This document shows positions 11,001 to 20,162 of a stretch of 64,000 bases of DNA, piece after piece (the stretch's first letter is position 1; the number at the start of each line of letters is the position of its first letter). This stretch comes from Flavobacterium fluviale. GTDB taxonomy: Bacteria; Bacteroidota; Bacteroidia; Flavobacteriales; Flavobacteriaceae. The notes beneath the pieces were generated by a model. The model was not told the origin of the DNA. It made no database searches and worked only from the letters and a program-made list of their open reading frames with translations. The translations under genes were made by a program, and so were the position numbers. The stretch covers positions 1,736,001 to 1,800,000 of the forward strand of contig NZ_CP030261.1 of NCBI RefSeq assembly GCF_003312915.1, given 5' to 3'.

Positions 11001-14000
11001 CGTGCGCTTAACTCTACCAATTTTGAGCAGGGAAATGTTGAGTATATTCAGTTTTGGGTACTTGATCCTTATGTTGGAACAGGAGAGTCGCAGCCAGGTA
11101 ATACCGGTAAAATTTATTTCAATTTAGGTGAAGTTTCTGAAGATGTTCTAAAGGACGGAAGAAAGCAATATGAAAACGGATTAGGTCCAGATCAAATTAA
11201 AGTGAATCCCCAGCCAATTTGGGGAGATGTGCCTGCATCTCAATCTTTAATTTATGCATTTGATACAAATCCAGATAATCGTAGAAACCAAGATGTTGGT
11301 TTAGATGGTCTTCCAAATTCAAGCGAAGGATCAGTTTATAATAATTATGCAGGTGAGAGCGATCCTGCCGCAGATGATTACACGTATTATTTAAATACAG
11401 AGGGAGGAGTTCTAGATCGTTATAAAAAATATAATGGAACTGACGGAAACTCTGCGGTAAGTGTAGATGACCCAAATCGTGGTTCTACAACTCTTCCAGA
11501 CGTTGAAGATATTAACCGTGATAATACTATGAGTACTATCAATGCGTATTATGAATACAGTATTGATTTAAGACCAGGAATGCAGGTTGGACAAAATTAC
11601 ATTACAGATATTAGAGAAGTCAGTAATGTAGAACTTCCAAATGGATCTACAACCAATGCAAGATGGATACAATTTAAAATTCCAGTTTCACAGCCTCAAA
11701 ACACAATTGGTAATATTACAGATTTTAGATCAATTCGTTTCATGCGTATGTTCATGACTGGATTTAACGATCAAATGACGGTTCGTTTTGGAGCATTAGA
11801 TTTGGTTAGAGGAGAATGGAGAAGATACACAGGGACATTAGATGCTAATGATACAAATCCAGAAAACGACGGAACTGAATTTGATGTTGCAGCAGTCAAT
11901 ATTCAAGAAAACAGCACAAAATGTCCTGTAAATTACGTTATTCCTCCAGGAGTTCAGAGAGAGCAGCTTTATAATAATAATACAATTATTAATCAAAATG
12001 AGCAGTCGCTGGCAGTAAGAATTGGAGGCTCAGGATTAGAATATCAAGATTCTAGAGCAGTTTTCAAAAATGTAAGTGTTGATATGCGTCAATACAAAAA
12101 GTTGAAAATGTTCCTTCACGCAGAATCACTTCCAAATGAAAGTCCTCTTTTAGATGATGAAATGGTAGGGTTTATTCGTTTTGGTAACGATTTTACACAA
12201 AACTTTTATCAGATCGAAATCCCATTGAAAGTGACAAGCTCTGGAGGATCATGTACGATAAGTCCAGATCAGGTCTGGCTCGATGAAAATAATATTGATT
12301 TAGCATTGTCTTTGTTAACTAGGATGAAAATACTTGCAATGAAGATCGATCCTAACGATCCTAGGCGAGATATAAATGGTATATATTATCCGGATAGAGA
12401 TCCATCTGTTGAAGGAGGTGACCAAGATGGTAAATTAACTTTAGGTATAAAAGGTAATCCGAATTTTGGTTTGGTTCGAAATTTAATGGTCGGAGTAAAA
12501 AGTGCGGCAGATCATAAAGATATTAAAGGAGAGGTTTGGTTTAACGAACTTCGTATGTCTGATCTAGAGAACAAGGGCGGTATGGCAGCTTTGCTGAATG
12601 TTGATACTAACATGGCTGATGTAATGACATTATCGGCATCAGGAAAAAAGAGTACCATTGGTTTTGGTTCACTTGAACAAGGTGCAAATGAGAGAGATCG
12701 TGAAGATATTCAGCAATATAATATTGTAACAAATTTAAATTTAGGAAAATTACTTCCTCAGAAATGGGGTATCAATTTACCTTTCAATTATGCTATTGGT
12801 GAAGAAGTTATCACGCCAGAATATGATCCGTTTAATCAGGATATTAAGTTAGATCAATTAATTCGAGAAACTACAGATCCAGCAGAAAAAGAAAATATTA
12901 GAACGCGTGCGATAGATTATACGAAACGTAAAAGCATCAATTTTATCGGGGTAAGAAAAGATAGAGCTCCAGAACAGAAACCTCATGTTTATGATGTAGA
13001 GAATTTTACATTTTCTCAATCTTACAATCAGGTTGAAAGACATGATTATGAAGTTGCAGATTATCAAGATGAGCAGTCTAATACATCTGTTAATTATGCG
13101 TATACCTTTCAGCCGAAGGAAGTTGTACCTTTCAAGCAGACTAAATTCATGAAAACAAGCGAGTATTGGAAACTTTTAAGTGATTTTAATATTAATTATC
13201 TTCCTTCGAATATTTCTTTCAATACTAATATTATCAGACAAAGTAACCGCCAGCAATTTAGAGAAGTCGAACTAGAAGAGGGCAGTATTGGTATTGACCC
13301 GCTTTATAGACGAAACTTTGCATTTAATTACCAATATGGCTTCGGATTTAATTTAACCAAATCACTTAAGTTAAATTACACAGCGTCTTCTAATAATATC
13401 GTTAGGAACTTTTTGAATGATGATAATTCTCCAAAAGAAGATTTTAACATTTGGGATGATTATTTTGACATTGGTACGCCTAACCAGCATTTGCAGCAAT
13501 TGGTATTAAACTATGATATTCCAATTAATAAAATTCCAATATTTAGTTTTATCAAGGCAAATTATTCTTATACTGCCGACTATAACTGGCAGAGATCTTC
13601 AACAGCATTTTCTCAATATCAAGAAGAAAATCAAGATGGAACGACAACGCTGTGGGATTTAGGAAATACAATCCAAAATGCTAATTCAAATACTTTTTCG
13701 ACAACACTAAATATGAATATGCTGTATAAATATTTAGGATTAACTCCAGGTGCAAAAAAGACCGCAAAAACGAAACCAGCGGCGGCTCCAAAACCAGGCG
13801 AGAAAATTGTAAATACTGCAAAACCAGTAGTTAGCAGCAGTCCTTTTTATGATGGATTAATTGGAGTTTTGACAAGTGTTAAAAACATTCAAATCAATTA
13901 CACTAAAAACAGCGGAACTGTTCTGCCAGGTTATATACCAGGAGTAGGTTTCTTTGGAACATCTAAGCCGTCATTAGGATTTGTATTTGGTAGTCAAGAT

Positions 14001-15257
14001 GATGTAAGATACGAAGCGGCTAAAAATGGGTGGCTTACTAGTTATCAGGATTTTAATCAAAATTATACGCAGGTAAGTAATAAACTTTTGAAAGTAACGG
14101 CAAATGTTGACTTGTTCCCTGATTTTAAGATTGATCTAAATATGGATCGTGCTTATTCTGAAAATTCTTCAGAGCAATATAGTGTAGATCCGGCTACCGG
14201 TCAGTACATGCCTTTATCACCTTATACATATGGAATGTTTTCTATTTCAACAGTATTGATAAAAACATCTTTTTCAACAAGTACAGAAACAGAATCGGCT
14301 GCGTTTGATGATTTTAGAAGTAATCGTTTGGTTATTGCAAATCGCTTGGCAGAACAGCGTTATGGTGCAGGTGCTGAAATTCCAAGATATGGAGATGCAA
14401 ACAATCCTATTCCTGCTGAAACAGATCCAAATTATAAAATATATGCGGCGAACGAAGGATATCCTATTGGTTTCTCAAAAAGTAATCAGGCAGTTTTGCT
14501 TCCATCTTTCTTAGCAGCATATACTGGAAGTAACGCTTCGAGCAGTTCAACAGATATTTTTAGAAGTTTCCCTATTCCAAACTGGACCATAAAATATAGT
14601 GGTTTGATGCGTTATAAATATTTTAAAGATCATTTTAAACGTTTCTCTTTACAGCATAATTACAGGGCTTCATATACTATTAGTCAGTTTAGATCAAATT
14701 TTGATTATTTTGAAACACCAAACGGACAGGATGTAAATACAAACTTCTTTAATAAAACAGTTATGTCAAATGTTAACTTAGTAGAGCAGTTTAGTCCGCT
14801 TATTAGAGTTGATTTTGAGCTTAAGAGTTCATTGCGTTTATTAACTGAAATTAAAAAAGATCGCGCACTATCTATGAGTTTTGACAACAATTTATTGACA
14901 GAAGTTAAAGGGGTAGAATATGTTGTAGGATTAGGATATCGTTTTAAAGATGTGATTTTCTCTTCAAGATTAGCAGACAATCCGACGGGAATTATTAAAA
15001 GTGATATTAATATAAAGGCAGATTTTTCATTTAGAAATAATGAAACTCTGGTTAGATATTTAGATTACGATAACAATCAGCTGGCGGCAGGACAAAATAT
15101 TTGGACTTTAAAGCTAACTGCTGATTACGCTTTCAGTAAAAACTTGACAGCAATATTCTATTACGATCATTCGTTCTCGAAAGCAGTTATTTCGACTTCA
15201 TTTCCGTTAACGAACATCAGATCAGGTTTCACACTTCGTTATAATTTTGGAAATTAA
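8031..15257 (+). CDS. sprA: SprA, type IX secretion translocon / gliding protein
   Basis: 2408 residues, about the size of F. johnsoniae SprA. It starts with a signal peptide (MRKICILLLVLLCGNVLRAQ) and contains the hallmark YIDDFEGSQTTIDMRSAYAW near residue 863. The many aromatic, alternating segments fit the 36-strand outer-membrane barrel known for SprA, the translocation pore of the type IX system. A Lys/Ala/Pro-rich linker (about 1905-1936, around AKTKPAAAPKPGEK) interrupts the barrel region. SprA is needed for gliding and for export of CTD-bearing proteins such as the one at the left edge of this window. Neighbours ruvA, gcvH, deoC and remB match my recollection of the F. johnsoniae order. 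Confidence 0.97.
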   Translation: MRKICILLLVLLCGNVLRAQVNPATQDTTKTQFSVGKIELEDPPSVLSAYRYDPITDRYIFTNSVDGFSINYPLILTPKEYEDLVLKESRRDYFRKKSDAIDGKKTGSEAAKKDLLPRYYINSSLFESIFGSNTIDVKPTGSVEMDLGLRYTKQDNPSFSPRNRSSLTFDFDQRISMSLMGKIGTRLEVNANYDTQSTFAFQNLFKLAYTPTEDDIVQKVEVGNVSMPLNSTLIRGAQSLFGVKTQLQFGKTTITGVFSEQKSQTKSIVAEGGGTVQNFDLFALDYDNDRHFFLSQYFRNKYDSSLRNYPFIDSRVQITRLEVWVTNKQNRVSTNNNNLRNIIALQDLGEGQFTGVPDNEIVVITNSAGFFNNPIDSPTDNTNNKYDPAGIGRAGSYLNSNIREIVTAGSGFNNANVSEGTDYSVLENARKLTANEYTFNSQLGYISLQQRLANDEILAVAFEYTVGGKVYQVGEFGSDGVDATVVTGNNNANQAIVTQSLVLKMLKSSLTNVNNPVWNLMMKNVYQIPQAYQIKQEDFRLNILYTDPSPINYITPVTGSSFPANPSPDNRVEQTPLLNVFNLDRLNYNNDPQSGGDGFFDYVPGITVDVQNARIIFTTKEPFGELLFRKLQNTGSAENYNDPTTYNPNQQKYVFRNMYRSTQAGALQDSDKNKFLLRGKYKSSGSNGIPIGAFNVPQGSVVVTAAGRVLIEGIDYSVDYQLGRVQILDPSLQASNTPIEVSLENNSIFGQQTRRFMGVNIERKMSENFVLGATLLKMTERPFTQKSSYGQESVNNTIFGFNGNYSTEVPFLTRLANMLPNVDTDVPSNLSIRGEVAFLKPDAPKASDFEGEATIYIDDFEGSQTTIDMRSAYAWSLSSTPFVNSINDNTFNASSNTLEYGYKRAKLAWYTIDPVFYASKPSGISNNDLSFNSTRRIYSRELYPNTDIAQGQIQVINTLDLTYYPSDRGPYNNNPDFAASSPASNFGGIMRALNSTNFEQGNVEYIQFWVLDPYVGTGESQPGNTGKIYFNLGEVSEDVLKDGRKQYENGLGPDQIKVNPQPIWGDVPASQSLIYAFDTNPDNRRNQDVGLDGLPNSSEGSVYNNYAGESDPAADDYTYYLNTEGGVLDRYKKYNGTDGNSAVSVDDPNRGSTTLPDVEDINRDNTMSTINAYYEYSIDLRPGMQVGQNYITDIREVSNVELPNGSTTNARWIQFKIPVSQPQNTIGNITDFRSIRFMRMFMTGFNDQMTVRFGALDLVRGEWRRYTGTLDANDTNPENDGTEFDVAAVNIQENSTKCPVNYVIPPGVQREQLYNNNTIINQNEQSLAVRIGGSGLEYQDSRAVFKNVSVDMRQYKKLKMFLHAESLPNESPLLDDEMVGFIRFGNDFTQNFYQIEIPLKVTSSGGSCTISPDQVWLDENNIDLALSLLTRMKILAMKIDPNDPRRDINGIYYPDRDPSVEGGDQDGKLTLGIKGNPNFGLVRNLMVGVKSAADHKDIKGEVWFNELRMSDLENKGGMAALLNVDTNMADVMTLSASGKKSTIGFGSLEQGANERDREDIQQYNIVTNLNLGKLLPQKWGINLPFNYAIGEEVITPEYDPFNQDIKLDQLIRETTDPAEKENIRTRAIDYTKRKSINFIGVRKDRAPEQKPHVYDVENFTFSQSYNQVERHDYEVADYQDEQSNTSVNYAYTFQPKEVVPFKQTKFMKTSEYWKLLSDFNINYLPSNISFNTNIIRQSNRQQFREVELEEGSIGIDPLYRRNFAFNYQYGFGFNLTKSLKLNYTASSNNIVRNFLNDDNSPKEDFNIWDDYFDIGTPNQHLQQLVLNYDIPINKIPIFSFIKANYSYTADYNWQRSSTAFSQYQEENQDGTTTLWDLGNTIQNANSNTFSTTLNMNMLYKYLGLTPGAKKTAKTKPAAAPKPGEKIVNTAKPVVSSSPFYDGLIGVLTSVKNIQINYTKNSGTVLPGYIPGVGFFGTSKPSLGFVFGSQDDVRYEAAKNGWLTSYQDFNQNYTQVSNKLLKVTANVDLFPDFKIDLNMDRAYSENSSEQYSVDPATGQYMPLSPYTYGMFSISTVLIKTSFSTSTETESAAFDDFRSNRLVIANRLAEQRYGAGAEIPRYGDANNPIPAETDPNYKIYAANEGYPIGFSKSNQAVLLPSFLAAYTGSNASSSSTDIFRSFPIPNWTIKYSGLMRYKYFKDHFKRFSLQHNYRASYTISQFRSNFDYFETPNGQDVNTNFFNKTVMSNVNLVEQFSPLIRVDFELKSSLRLLTEIKKDRALSMSFDNNLLTEVKGVEYVVGLGYRFKDVIFSSRLADNPTGIIKSDINIKADFSFRNNETLVRYLDYDNNQLAAGQNIWTLKLTADYAFSKNLTAIFYYDHSFSKAVISTSFPLTNIRSGFTLRYNFGN

Positions 15258-15342
15258 TTTTTAGTTTCTAAACTAGATTTCATTAGAAGATTATTACATT
15301 TGTGGCTTAAATTTTAAATTATCAATTTTCAAACATACTATT

Positions 15343-15723
15343 ATGAGCATACCAGCAAATTTAAAGTACACAAAAGATCACGAATGGGTTAGCATCGAAG
15401 GAGATGTTGCAACTGTAGGAATTACTCATTTTGCACAAAAAGAGTTAGGGGATATCGTGTATGTTGAGGTAGAAACTTTAGATCAGACGCTTTCAAAAGA
15501 CGAAGTTTTTGGAACTGTTGAGGCTGTAAAAACAGTTTCAGATTTATTCTTACCATTAACAGGTGAAATCATTGCTTTTAATGAAGATTTAGAAAGTGCT
15601 CCTGAAACTGTAAACTCAGATCCTTACGGAGCGGGATGGATGATTAAAATTAAAATTGCAGACGCATCAGAAATTGATTCTTTATTATCTGATGAAGCTT
15701 ATAAAACTTTAATCGGTGCCTAA
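15343..15723 (+). CDS. gcvH: Glycine cleavage system H protein
   Basis: 126 residues, standard length. The lipoyl attachment lysine is K63 in the motif VEAVKTVSD, and the sequence begins with the family phrase [12 protein letters not shown]. GcvH carries the aminomethyl group between the P, T and L proteins of the glycine cleavage system; the other subunits are not here. A TAnnTTTG box (TACATTTG, 15295-15302) lies about 40 bp upstream, so it probably has its own promoter after sprA. The last 8 bp overlap the next gene. Confidence 0.97.
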   Translation: MSIPANLKYTKDHEWVSIEGDVATVGITHFAQKELGDIVYVEVETLDQTLSKDEVFGTVEAVKTVSDLFLPLTGEIIAFNEDLESAPETVNSDPYGAGWMIKIKIADASEIDSLLSDEAYKTLIGA

Positions 15724-16099
15724 ACAATTATTGTTAATTTGGGCAATGATCTGCTCTGGAATAATTGCTTATTTCTGTCTAACAGATTCTAGTAATTTAC
15801 CAGCGGTCAACTTTCCAAGTCTTGATAAAATTGTACATTTTTGTTTTCATTTTGGATTTACAATTTCGTGGATTTTGTTTTTCAAAAAAGAGCTAAAAGG
15901 AAAAGAGGCAGACGACTATAAAGCTTATTTGGTTTCTTTTATTTTTTCTGTTTTTTTCGGAATCACAATAGAAATTTTGCAAAATGCTTTAACTGTGAGC
16001 AGAGCTGCAGATGTTACAGATATTCTAGCAAATGCTCTAGGGGCATTCGTTGCAGTTTTTTCTGCGATAGCATTTAAAAAGCAAATCGATAAGATATAA
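15716..16099 (+). CDS. VanZ-like membrane protein
   Basis: 127 residues with about four membrane segments (about 5-22, 37-56, 68-90, 99-120). The order of motifs ([12 protein letters not shown] after the first loop; [29 protein letters not shown] near the end) is that of the VanZ family. The biochemical role of VanZ proteins outside teicoplanin resistance is unknown, and nothing here points to glycopeptide resistance. The start is GTG, overlapping the gcvH stop by 8 bp, which implies translational coupling. A strong terminator follows. Confidence 0.85.
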   Translation: MPKQLLLIWAMICSGIIAYFCLTDSSNLPAVNFPSLDKIVHFCFHFGFTISWILFFKKELKGKEADDYKAYLVSFIFSVFFGITIEILQNALTVSRAADVTDILANALGAFVAVFSAIAFKKQIDKI

Positions 16100-16106
16100 A
16101 ATTACA

Positions 16107-16131
16107 AACCCACTTCGGTGGGTTTTTTTTT
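16107..16131 (+). terminator. Rho-independent terminator after the VanZ-like gene
   Basis: A 7-bp stem, AACCCAC (16107-16113) with GTGGGTT (16118-16124), a stable TTCG tetraloop and a run of T residues. Confidence 0.92.
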
Positions 16132-16214
16132 ACAAGAAAATCAAATTTTAAAAGCTCTGTTTTTTATCAATATAAAATGTACTTTTGTGCTGGTTTTCTG
16201 CAACTTCTATCATT

Positions 16215-16958
16215 ATGAATGTAAAGCAATATTTAGATTCTACTTATTTAAAAACTGCCTCACAAGCTGGTCTTTCTGAAGCAGAAAATACTATTGTCGT
16301 TAAAAATGCAATTGAAGAAGCAATTCAGGAAGAATTTAAATTAATTATGATTCGGCCGGAATATGTTACTGTTGCTAAAGAAATGATTGCAGCAGCTAAT
16401 TCTGTTTTACTTGTGGGAACGGTAATTGATTTTCCAGAAGGCAAGTCAAGTCTGGAACATAAAATTAAGGAAGCAAACGAAGCAATTGCAAATGGCGCAG
16501 ACGATTTAGATTTTGTATGTAATTATGAAGCTTTCAAAAATGGTGAAATAGATTTAGTCAAACAGGAAATTTTGTTTGGAACACAAATCGGTTTAGCTAA
16601 TAATAAAACAGTAAAGTGGATTATAGAAGTTGCTGCATTAACAGATAAAGAGATTATTCAATTATCTGCCTTAATAAAGAACGTTGTGGTGTCGAATTTT
16701 CAGGAAGAAGATTTTTCTTCAGTCTTTGTAAAATCTTCAACCGGTTTTTATAAAACAGAAAATGGTCAGCCAAACGGCGCGACTGTTCCAACAATAATTA
16801 TAATGCTTGAAAATGCTTCGCCATTATCTGTAAAAGCAGCTGGAGGTGTGCGCTCATTTAAAGATGCATCAGAAATGATTCTTTTAGGAGTAAAGCGAAT
16901 TGGTACTTCGGCAGCAAAAGCAATAGCAAACGGGGAAAATGCCCCAAATCAATATTAA
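16215..16958 (+). CDS. deoC: Deoxyribose-phosphate aldolase
   Basis: 247 residues from the ATG at 16215 (MNVKQYLDSTYLK). The frame extends upstream to a TTG at 16185, but that lies inside a TAnnTTTG promoter box (TACTTTTG, 16180-16187), so the longer form is rejected. The Schiff-base lysine is K173 in FVKSSTGF; the acidic cluster DDLDFVCN (about 96-103) and the lysine in VKAAGGVR complete the class I DERA active site. The enzyme cleaves 2-deoxyribose-5-phosphate to acetaldehyde and glyceraldehyde-3-phosphate in deoxynucleoside breakdown. No other nucleoside catabolic genes are near; it sits between gliding genes. Confidence 0.95.
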   Translation: MNVKQYLDSTYLKTASQAGLSEAENTIVVKNAIEEAIQEEFKLIMIRPEYVTVAKEMIAAANSVLLVGTVIDFPEGKSSLEHKIKEANEAIANGADDLDFVCNYEAFKNGEIDLVKQEILFGTQIGLANNKTVKWIIEVAALTDKEIIQLSALIKNVVVSNFQEEDFSSVFVKSSTGFYKTENGQPNGATVPTIIIMLENASPLSVKAAGGVRSFKDASEMILLGVKRIGTSAAKAIANGENAPNQY

Positions 16959-16977
16959 ATAAATATCTATATTTTAA

Positions 16978-19101
16978 GTGAATAAGTTTTTTTTAGCCCT
17001 TGTTTTCATTTTTTCATTTTTCATTGTTTATTCACAGCAAAATGGCAGTTCTTCAATTCAGCCAGGTTTTACTGCAGAAATGTTTCCTGTTTTTCCAAAC
17101 TGTGAAAATTTAGACGGTAAAAAATTAGAAAATTGTTTTTACAAAGAAGTTCAAGACTTTGTATTTAATACTTTTCAAGTTCCTGAAAATTTAAAACAAA
17201 ATAATTACAAAGGACAAGTAAAAGTTCTTTTTGAAGTTAATGTCGAAGGAGAATTTAAAGTGATTTATGTTTCAGCGGGTAATGATGAATTGTCTGAAGA
17301 AGCGAAAAGAGTATTTGGGAAATTTCCAAAAATCAAACCTTCAACCTATAATGGAAAAGCCACTTATTCTAAATATACTATTTCTATTGATGTGCCCCTT
17401 AAAAGTTCAGAACAGCTTGCTTCTGAAGCGTTGGCGGCAGCTGAAATTTTAAAGCCAATCGAAAAACCGATGACAGAACTCGATAGTATTGTATATAAAA
17501 AATACAATAATCCGGAATTCGAAAGTCATTTAAATATTCCTTTTTCTCATAGTTATTATGCTCAGTTTGACGGAGCAATGAATCAAGTAGGAAGTAATAA
17601 TCATACTGCTTCTAAACCGTATACTTATGCTGAGGTTTCTAAATATTATAATCTAAAAGCAGTTAATGAATCGCTGCAAAAAAATGTATCGAGCTGGCTG
17701 GGAAGAAAATGGTGGAACGAAAACATGGTGCAGATTCAGGGAGAAGATTATTGGTTTTCCTTAAATCCAATTGTCGATTTGCAAATGGGTAAAGCTTCAG
17801 ATATTGATGCGTCATATACGTATGTAAACACTAGGGCTTTAAATTTTAGAGGAGGTTTAGGAAAGCAGATTAATTTTACAACCACGTTTTTTGAAAGTCA
17901 AGGAAGATTTGCAGGTTATTTCAATGATTATGCAGAGTCAATTAAGCCATCTGGAGGTAATCCTGCAATTGTTCCAGGAATTGGAATTGCAAAACGTTTT
18001 AAAACAGATGCATATGATTTTCCTTTAGCAGATGCTAATATTACTTTTGCGCCAAGTAAAATTTTTGATCTTCAATTAGGATATGGAAGAAATTTTATAG
18101 GTGATGGATATCGATCTCTATTAGAAGGAGATGGAGCGAGTCCGTATCCGTATTTTAAAATTAATACCAATTTCTGGAAAATAAAGTATACTAATACTTA
18201 TATGTGGATGAAAGATGTCCGTCCAGAAGTCACTGAAGAAAGAACGTATGCTACAAAATTCATGGCCAATCATTACTTGAGCTGGAATGTTTCAAATAGA
18301 TTAAATTTAGGGTTCTTCGAATCTGTGGTTTGGACAGATTCAAATAACAGAGGTTTCGATATTAATTTTGTTAATCCTATTATTTTTTATCGTGCCGTAG
18401 AGTTTGGTTCTTCTTCTAGAAGTGGAAATGCGTTATTAGGCTTAACAGGTAAATATAAATGGAATAACAGCATCAATTTATATTCTCAATTCTTGATTGA
18501 TGAATTTTCTGTGTCTGATGTAGGGGCAGGAAACCAAAGCTGGAAAAATAAATTTGGTTTTCAAATTGGGGCAAAGTATTTCAATGCATTTAATGTAAAA
18601 GACTTATTGTTCCAAGTTGAGTTTAACCATGTTCGTCCTTATGTTTATTCTCACAGTGCTGTTATTACCAATTACGGACATAACAATCAAAGTGTTGGAC
18701 ATCAATGGGGAGGAAATTTTAAAGAGTTAATTGTAATCGGCCGTTACAATAAAGGACGCTTGTTTGGAGATGCTAAATTTACAATGGGAACAAGAGGTTT
18801 AGATTTTGATACAGCCGAGGATTCTTTTAATTATGGTGGAAACATTTATAAAAGTTACGATGAAAAACGTCCATACGATACAGGTGTAAAAGTAGGTCAG
18901 GGAAATAAAACGAGTATTTTTATTGCAGATATTCAAGGGGGGTATTTAATTAATCCGATGACGAATTTGAAATTATTTGGAAGTCTTATTTATAGAAATT
19001 TTGATCCAACGCAGGAAACAGCGGCAACATTTAAGCAAAGTACAACTTGGTTTAGTATAGGATTGCGTTCAGATATTTTCAATTGGTATTTTGATTACTA
19101 G
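16978..19101 (+). CDS. remB: RemB-like gliding motility protein
   Basis: 707 residues starting at GTG with a clear signal peptide (MNKFFLALVFIFSFFIVYSQ). Residues about 65-140 resemble a TonB C-terminal-type fold (GQVKVLFEVNVEGEFKVIYV). The remaining 550 residues are an aromatic-rich barrel-like region resembling capsule-assembly Wzi proteins. RemB of F. johnsoniae is, from memory, encoded a few genes downstream of sprA and contributes to gliding; the position here matches. Its exact role, possibly linking surface polysaccharide to gliding, is not established. It starts 20 bp after deoC and is probably co-transcribed with it. The assignment rests on architecture and position, not alignment. 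Confidence 0.8.
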   Translation: MNKFFLALVFIFSFFIVYSQQNGSSSIQPGFTAEMFPVFPNCENLDGKKLENCFYKEVQDFVFNTFQVPENLKQNNYKGQVKVLFEVNVEGEFKVIYVSAGNDELSEEAKRVFGKFPKIKPSTYNGKATYSKYTISIDVPLKSSEQLASEALAAAEILKPIEKPMTELDSIVYKKYNNPEFESHLNIPFSHSYYAQFDGAMNQVGSNNHTASKPYTYAEVSKYYNLKAVNESLQKNVSSWLGRKWWNENMVQIQGEDYWFSLNPIVDLQMGKASDIDASYTYVNTRALNFRGGLGKQINFTTTFFESQGRFAGYFNDYAESIKPSGGNPAIVPGIGIAKRFKTDAYDFPLADANITFAPSKIFDLQLGYGRNFIGDGYRSLLEGDGASPYPYFKINTNFWKIKYTNTYMWMKDVRPEVTEERTYATKFMANHYLSWNVSNRLNLGFFESVVWTDSNNRGFDINFVNPIIFYRAVEFGSSSRSGNALLGLTGKYKWNNSINLYSQFLIDEFSVSDVGAGNQSWKNKFGFQIGAKYFNAFNVKDLLFQVEFNHVRPYVYSHSAVITNYGHNNQSVGHQWGGNFKELIVIGRYNKGRLFGDAKFTMGTRGLDFDTAEDSFNYGGNIYKSYDEKRPYDTGVKVGQGNKTSIFIADIQGGYLINPMTNLKLFGSLIYRNFDPTQETAATFKQSTTWFSIGLRSDIFNWYFDY

Positions 19102-19257
19102 TTTTTAATAAGATTTTTCGAAATAATAGTGTTAAAGTATGACGAGTTCTTAATTTGTAAAGGTTTTATTCAAAAAAATCTATTTTTATAGGCCTAAATT
19201 CTACAATCTAATTTGTACATTTGCAGCACTCAAAAAAATACACAAACAACAACGGTA

Positions 19258-20160
19258 TTGAACGCTGCAAAAAATACATTATCAATCAAATCAATATTTC
19301 TAGATTTTAAAGAGATTACTAAAGCTGGATTGGCTATTAGTGTTTTGTTCTCATCTATTGCAGGATATTTATTAGGGGTTGATTCTGAACATCCTTTTAA
19401 ATGGAGTGTTTTGGCAGTTTTGGCTATTGGCGGTTATTGCATGGTTGGGGCTTCGAATGCTTTTAATCAGGTAATTGAAAAAGATATTGACTCGCTGATG
19501 GATCGAACTAAAAATCGTCCAGTTCCTTCCGGTCGTATGTCTCCAAAAATGGCTTTGCTGGTGGCAAGTCTGCTTACAATTGTAGGTATTGCACTACTTT
19601 ATACTATAAACGCTAAGTCGGCAATGTTTGCTGCTATTTCTATATTTTTATATACAAGTGTTTATACACCATTAAAAACCGTAACTTCATTGTCTGTTTT
19701 TGTTGGGGCTTTTCCGGGTGCAATTCCATTTATGCTTGGCTGGGTCGCTGCAACAGGAGAATTTGGTATCGAAGCTGGGACTTTATTTTTAATTCAGTTT
19801 TTTTGGCAGTTTCCGCATTTTTGGGCTATTGGATGGTTTTTATATGAAGATTATGAGAAAGCAGGCATATTTATGCTTCCAACAGGTAAGAAAGATAAAG
19901 GAACTGCGTTACAAATTATTTTATACACAATCTGGCTTATAATTGCATCGCTGCTGCCTGTTTTAGGTTTTACAGGACAGTTGTTTATTTCTCCAATTGC
20001 GGCGGTTTTGGTATTCCTTTTAGGGATTTGGATGCTTTTTTATGCAGTTCGTTTATATAATTTAAGGACCGCAAAAGCAGCAAGAACATTAATGCTGGTA
20101 AGTGTTTCTTATATTTCGCTTTTACAAATTGTGTTTATAGTAGATAAATTTTTAAGATAG
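19258..20160 (+). CDS. cyoE: Heme o synthase (protoheme IX farnesyltransferase)
   Basis: 300 residues from a TTG at 19258. The open frame reaches a TTG at 19213, but the segment between contains a TAnnTTTG box (TACATTTG, 19216-19223), so transcription probably begins inside it and the shorter start is preferred. UbiA-family motifs are present: NAFNQVIEKDIDSLMDRT with its Asp pair (about 78-95), and DYEKAGIFMLP in the second loop. About nine membrane helices. It farnesylates heme b to heme o for heme-copper oxidases. The oxidase subunit genes directly downstream support the role. Confidence 0.93.
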   Translation: MNAAKNTLSIKSIFLDFKEITKAGLAISVLFSSIAGYLLGVDSEHPFKWSVLAVLAIGGYCMVGASNAFNQVIEKDIDSLMDRTKNRPVPSGRMSPKMALLVASLLTIVGIALLYTINAKSAMFAAISIFLYTSVYTPLKTVTSLSVFVGAFPGAIPFMLGWVAATGEFGIEAGTLFLIQFFWQFPHFWAIGWFLYEDYEKAGIFMLPTGKKDKGTALQIILYTIWLIIASLLPVLGFTGQLFISPIAAVLVFLLGIWMLFYAVRLYNLRTAKAARTLMLVSVSYISLLQIVFIVDKFLR

Positions 20161-20162
20161 TT

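Noticed and set aside
15716..16099. Glycopeptide resistance from the VanZ-like gene
   Set aside because: No vanHAX, vanRS or other resistance genes are present and VanZ homologues are widespread in non-resistant bacteria; Gram-negatives are intrinsically insensitive.
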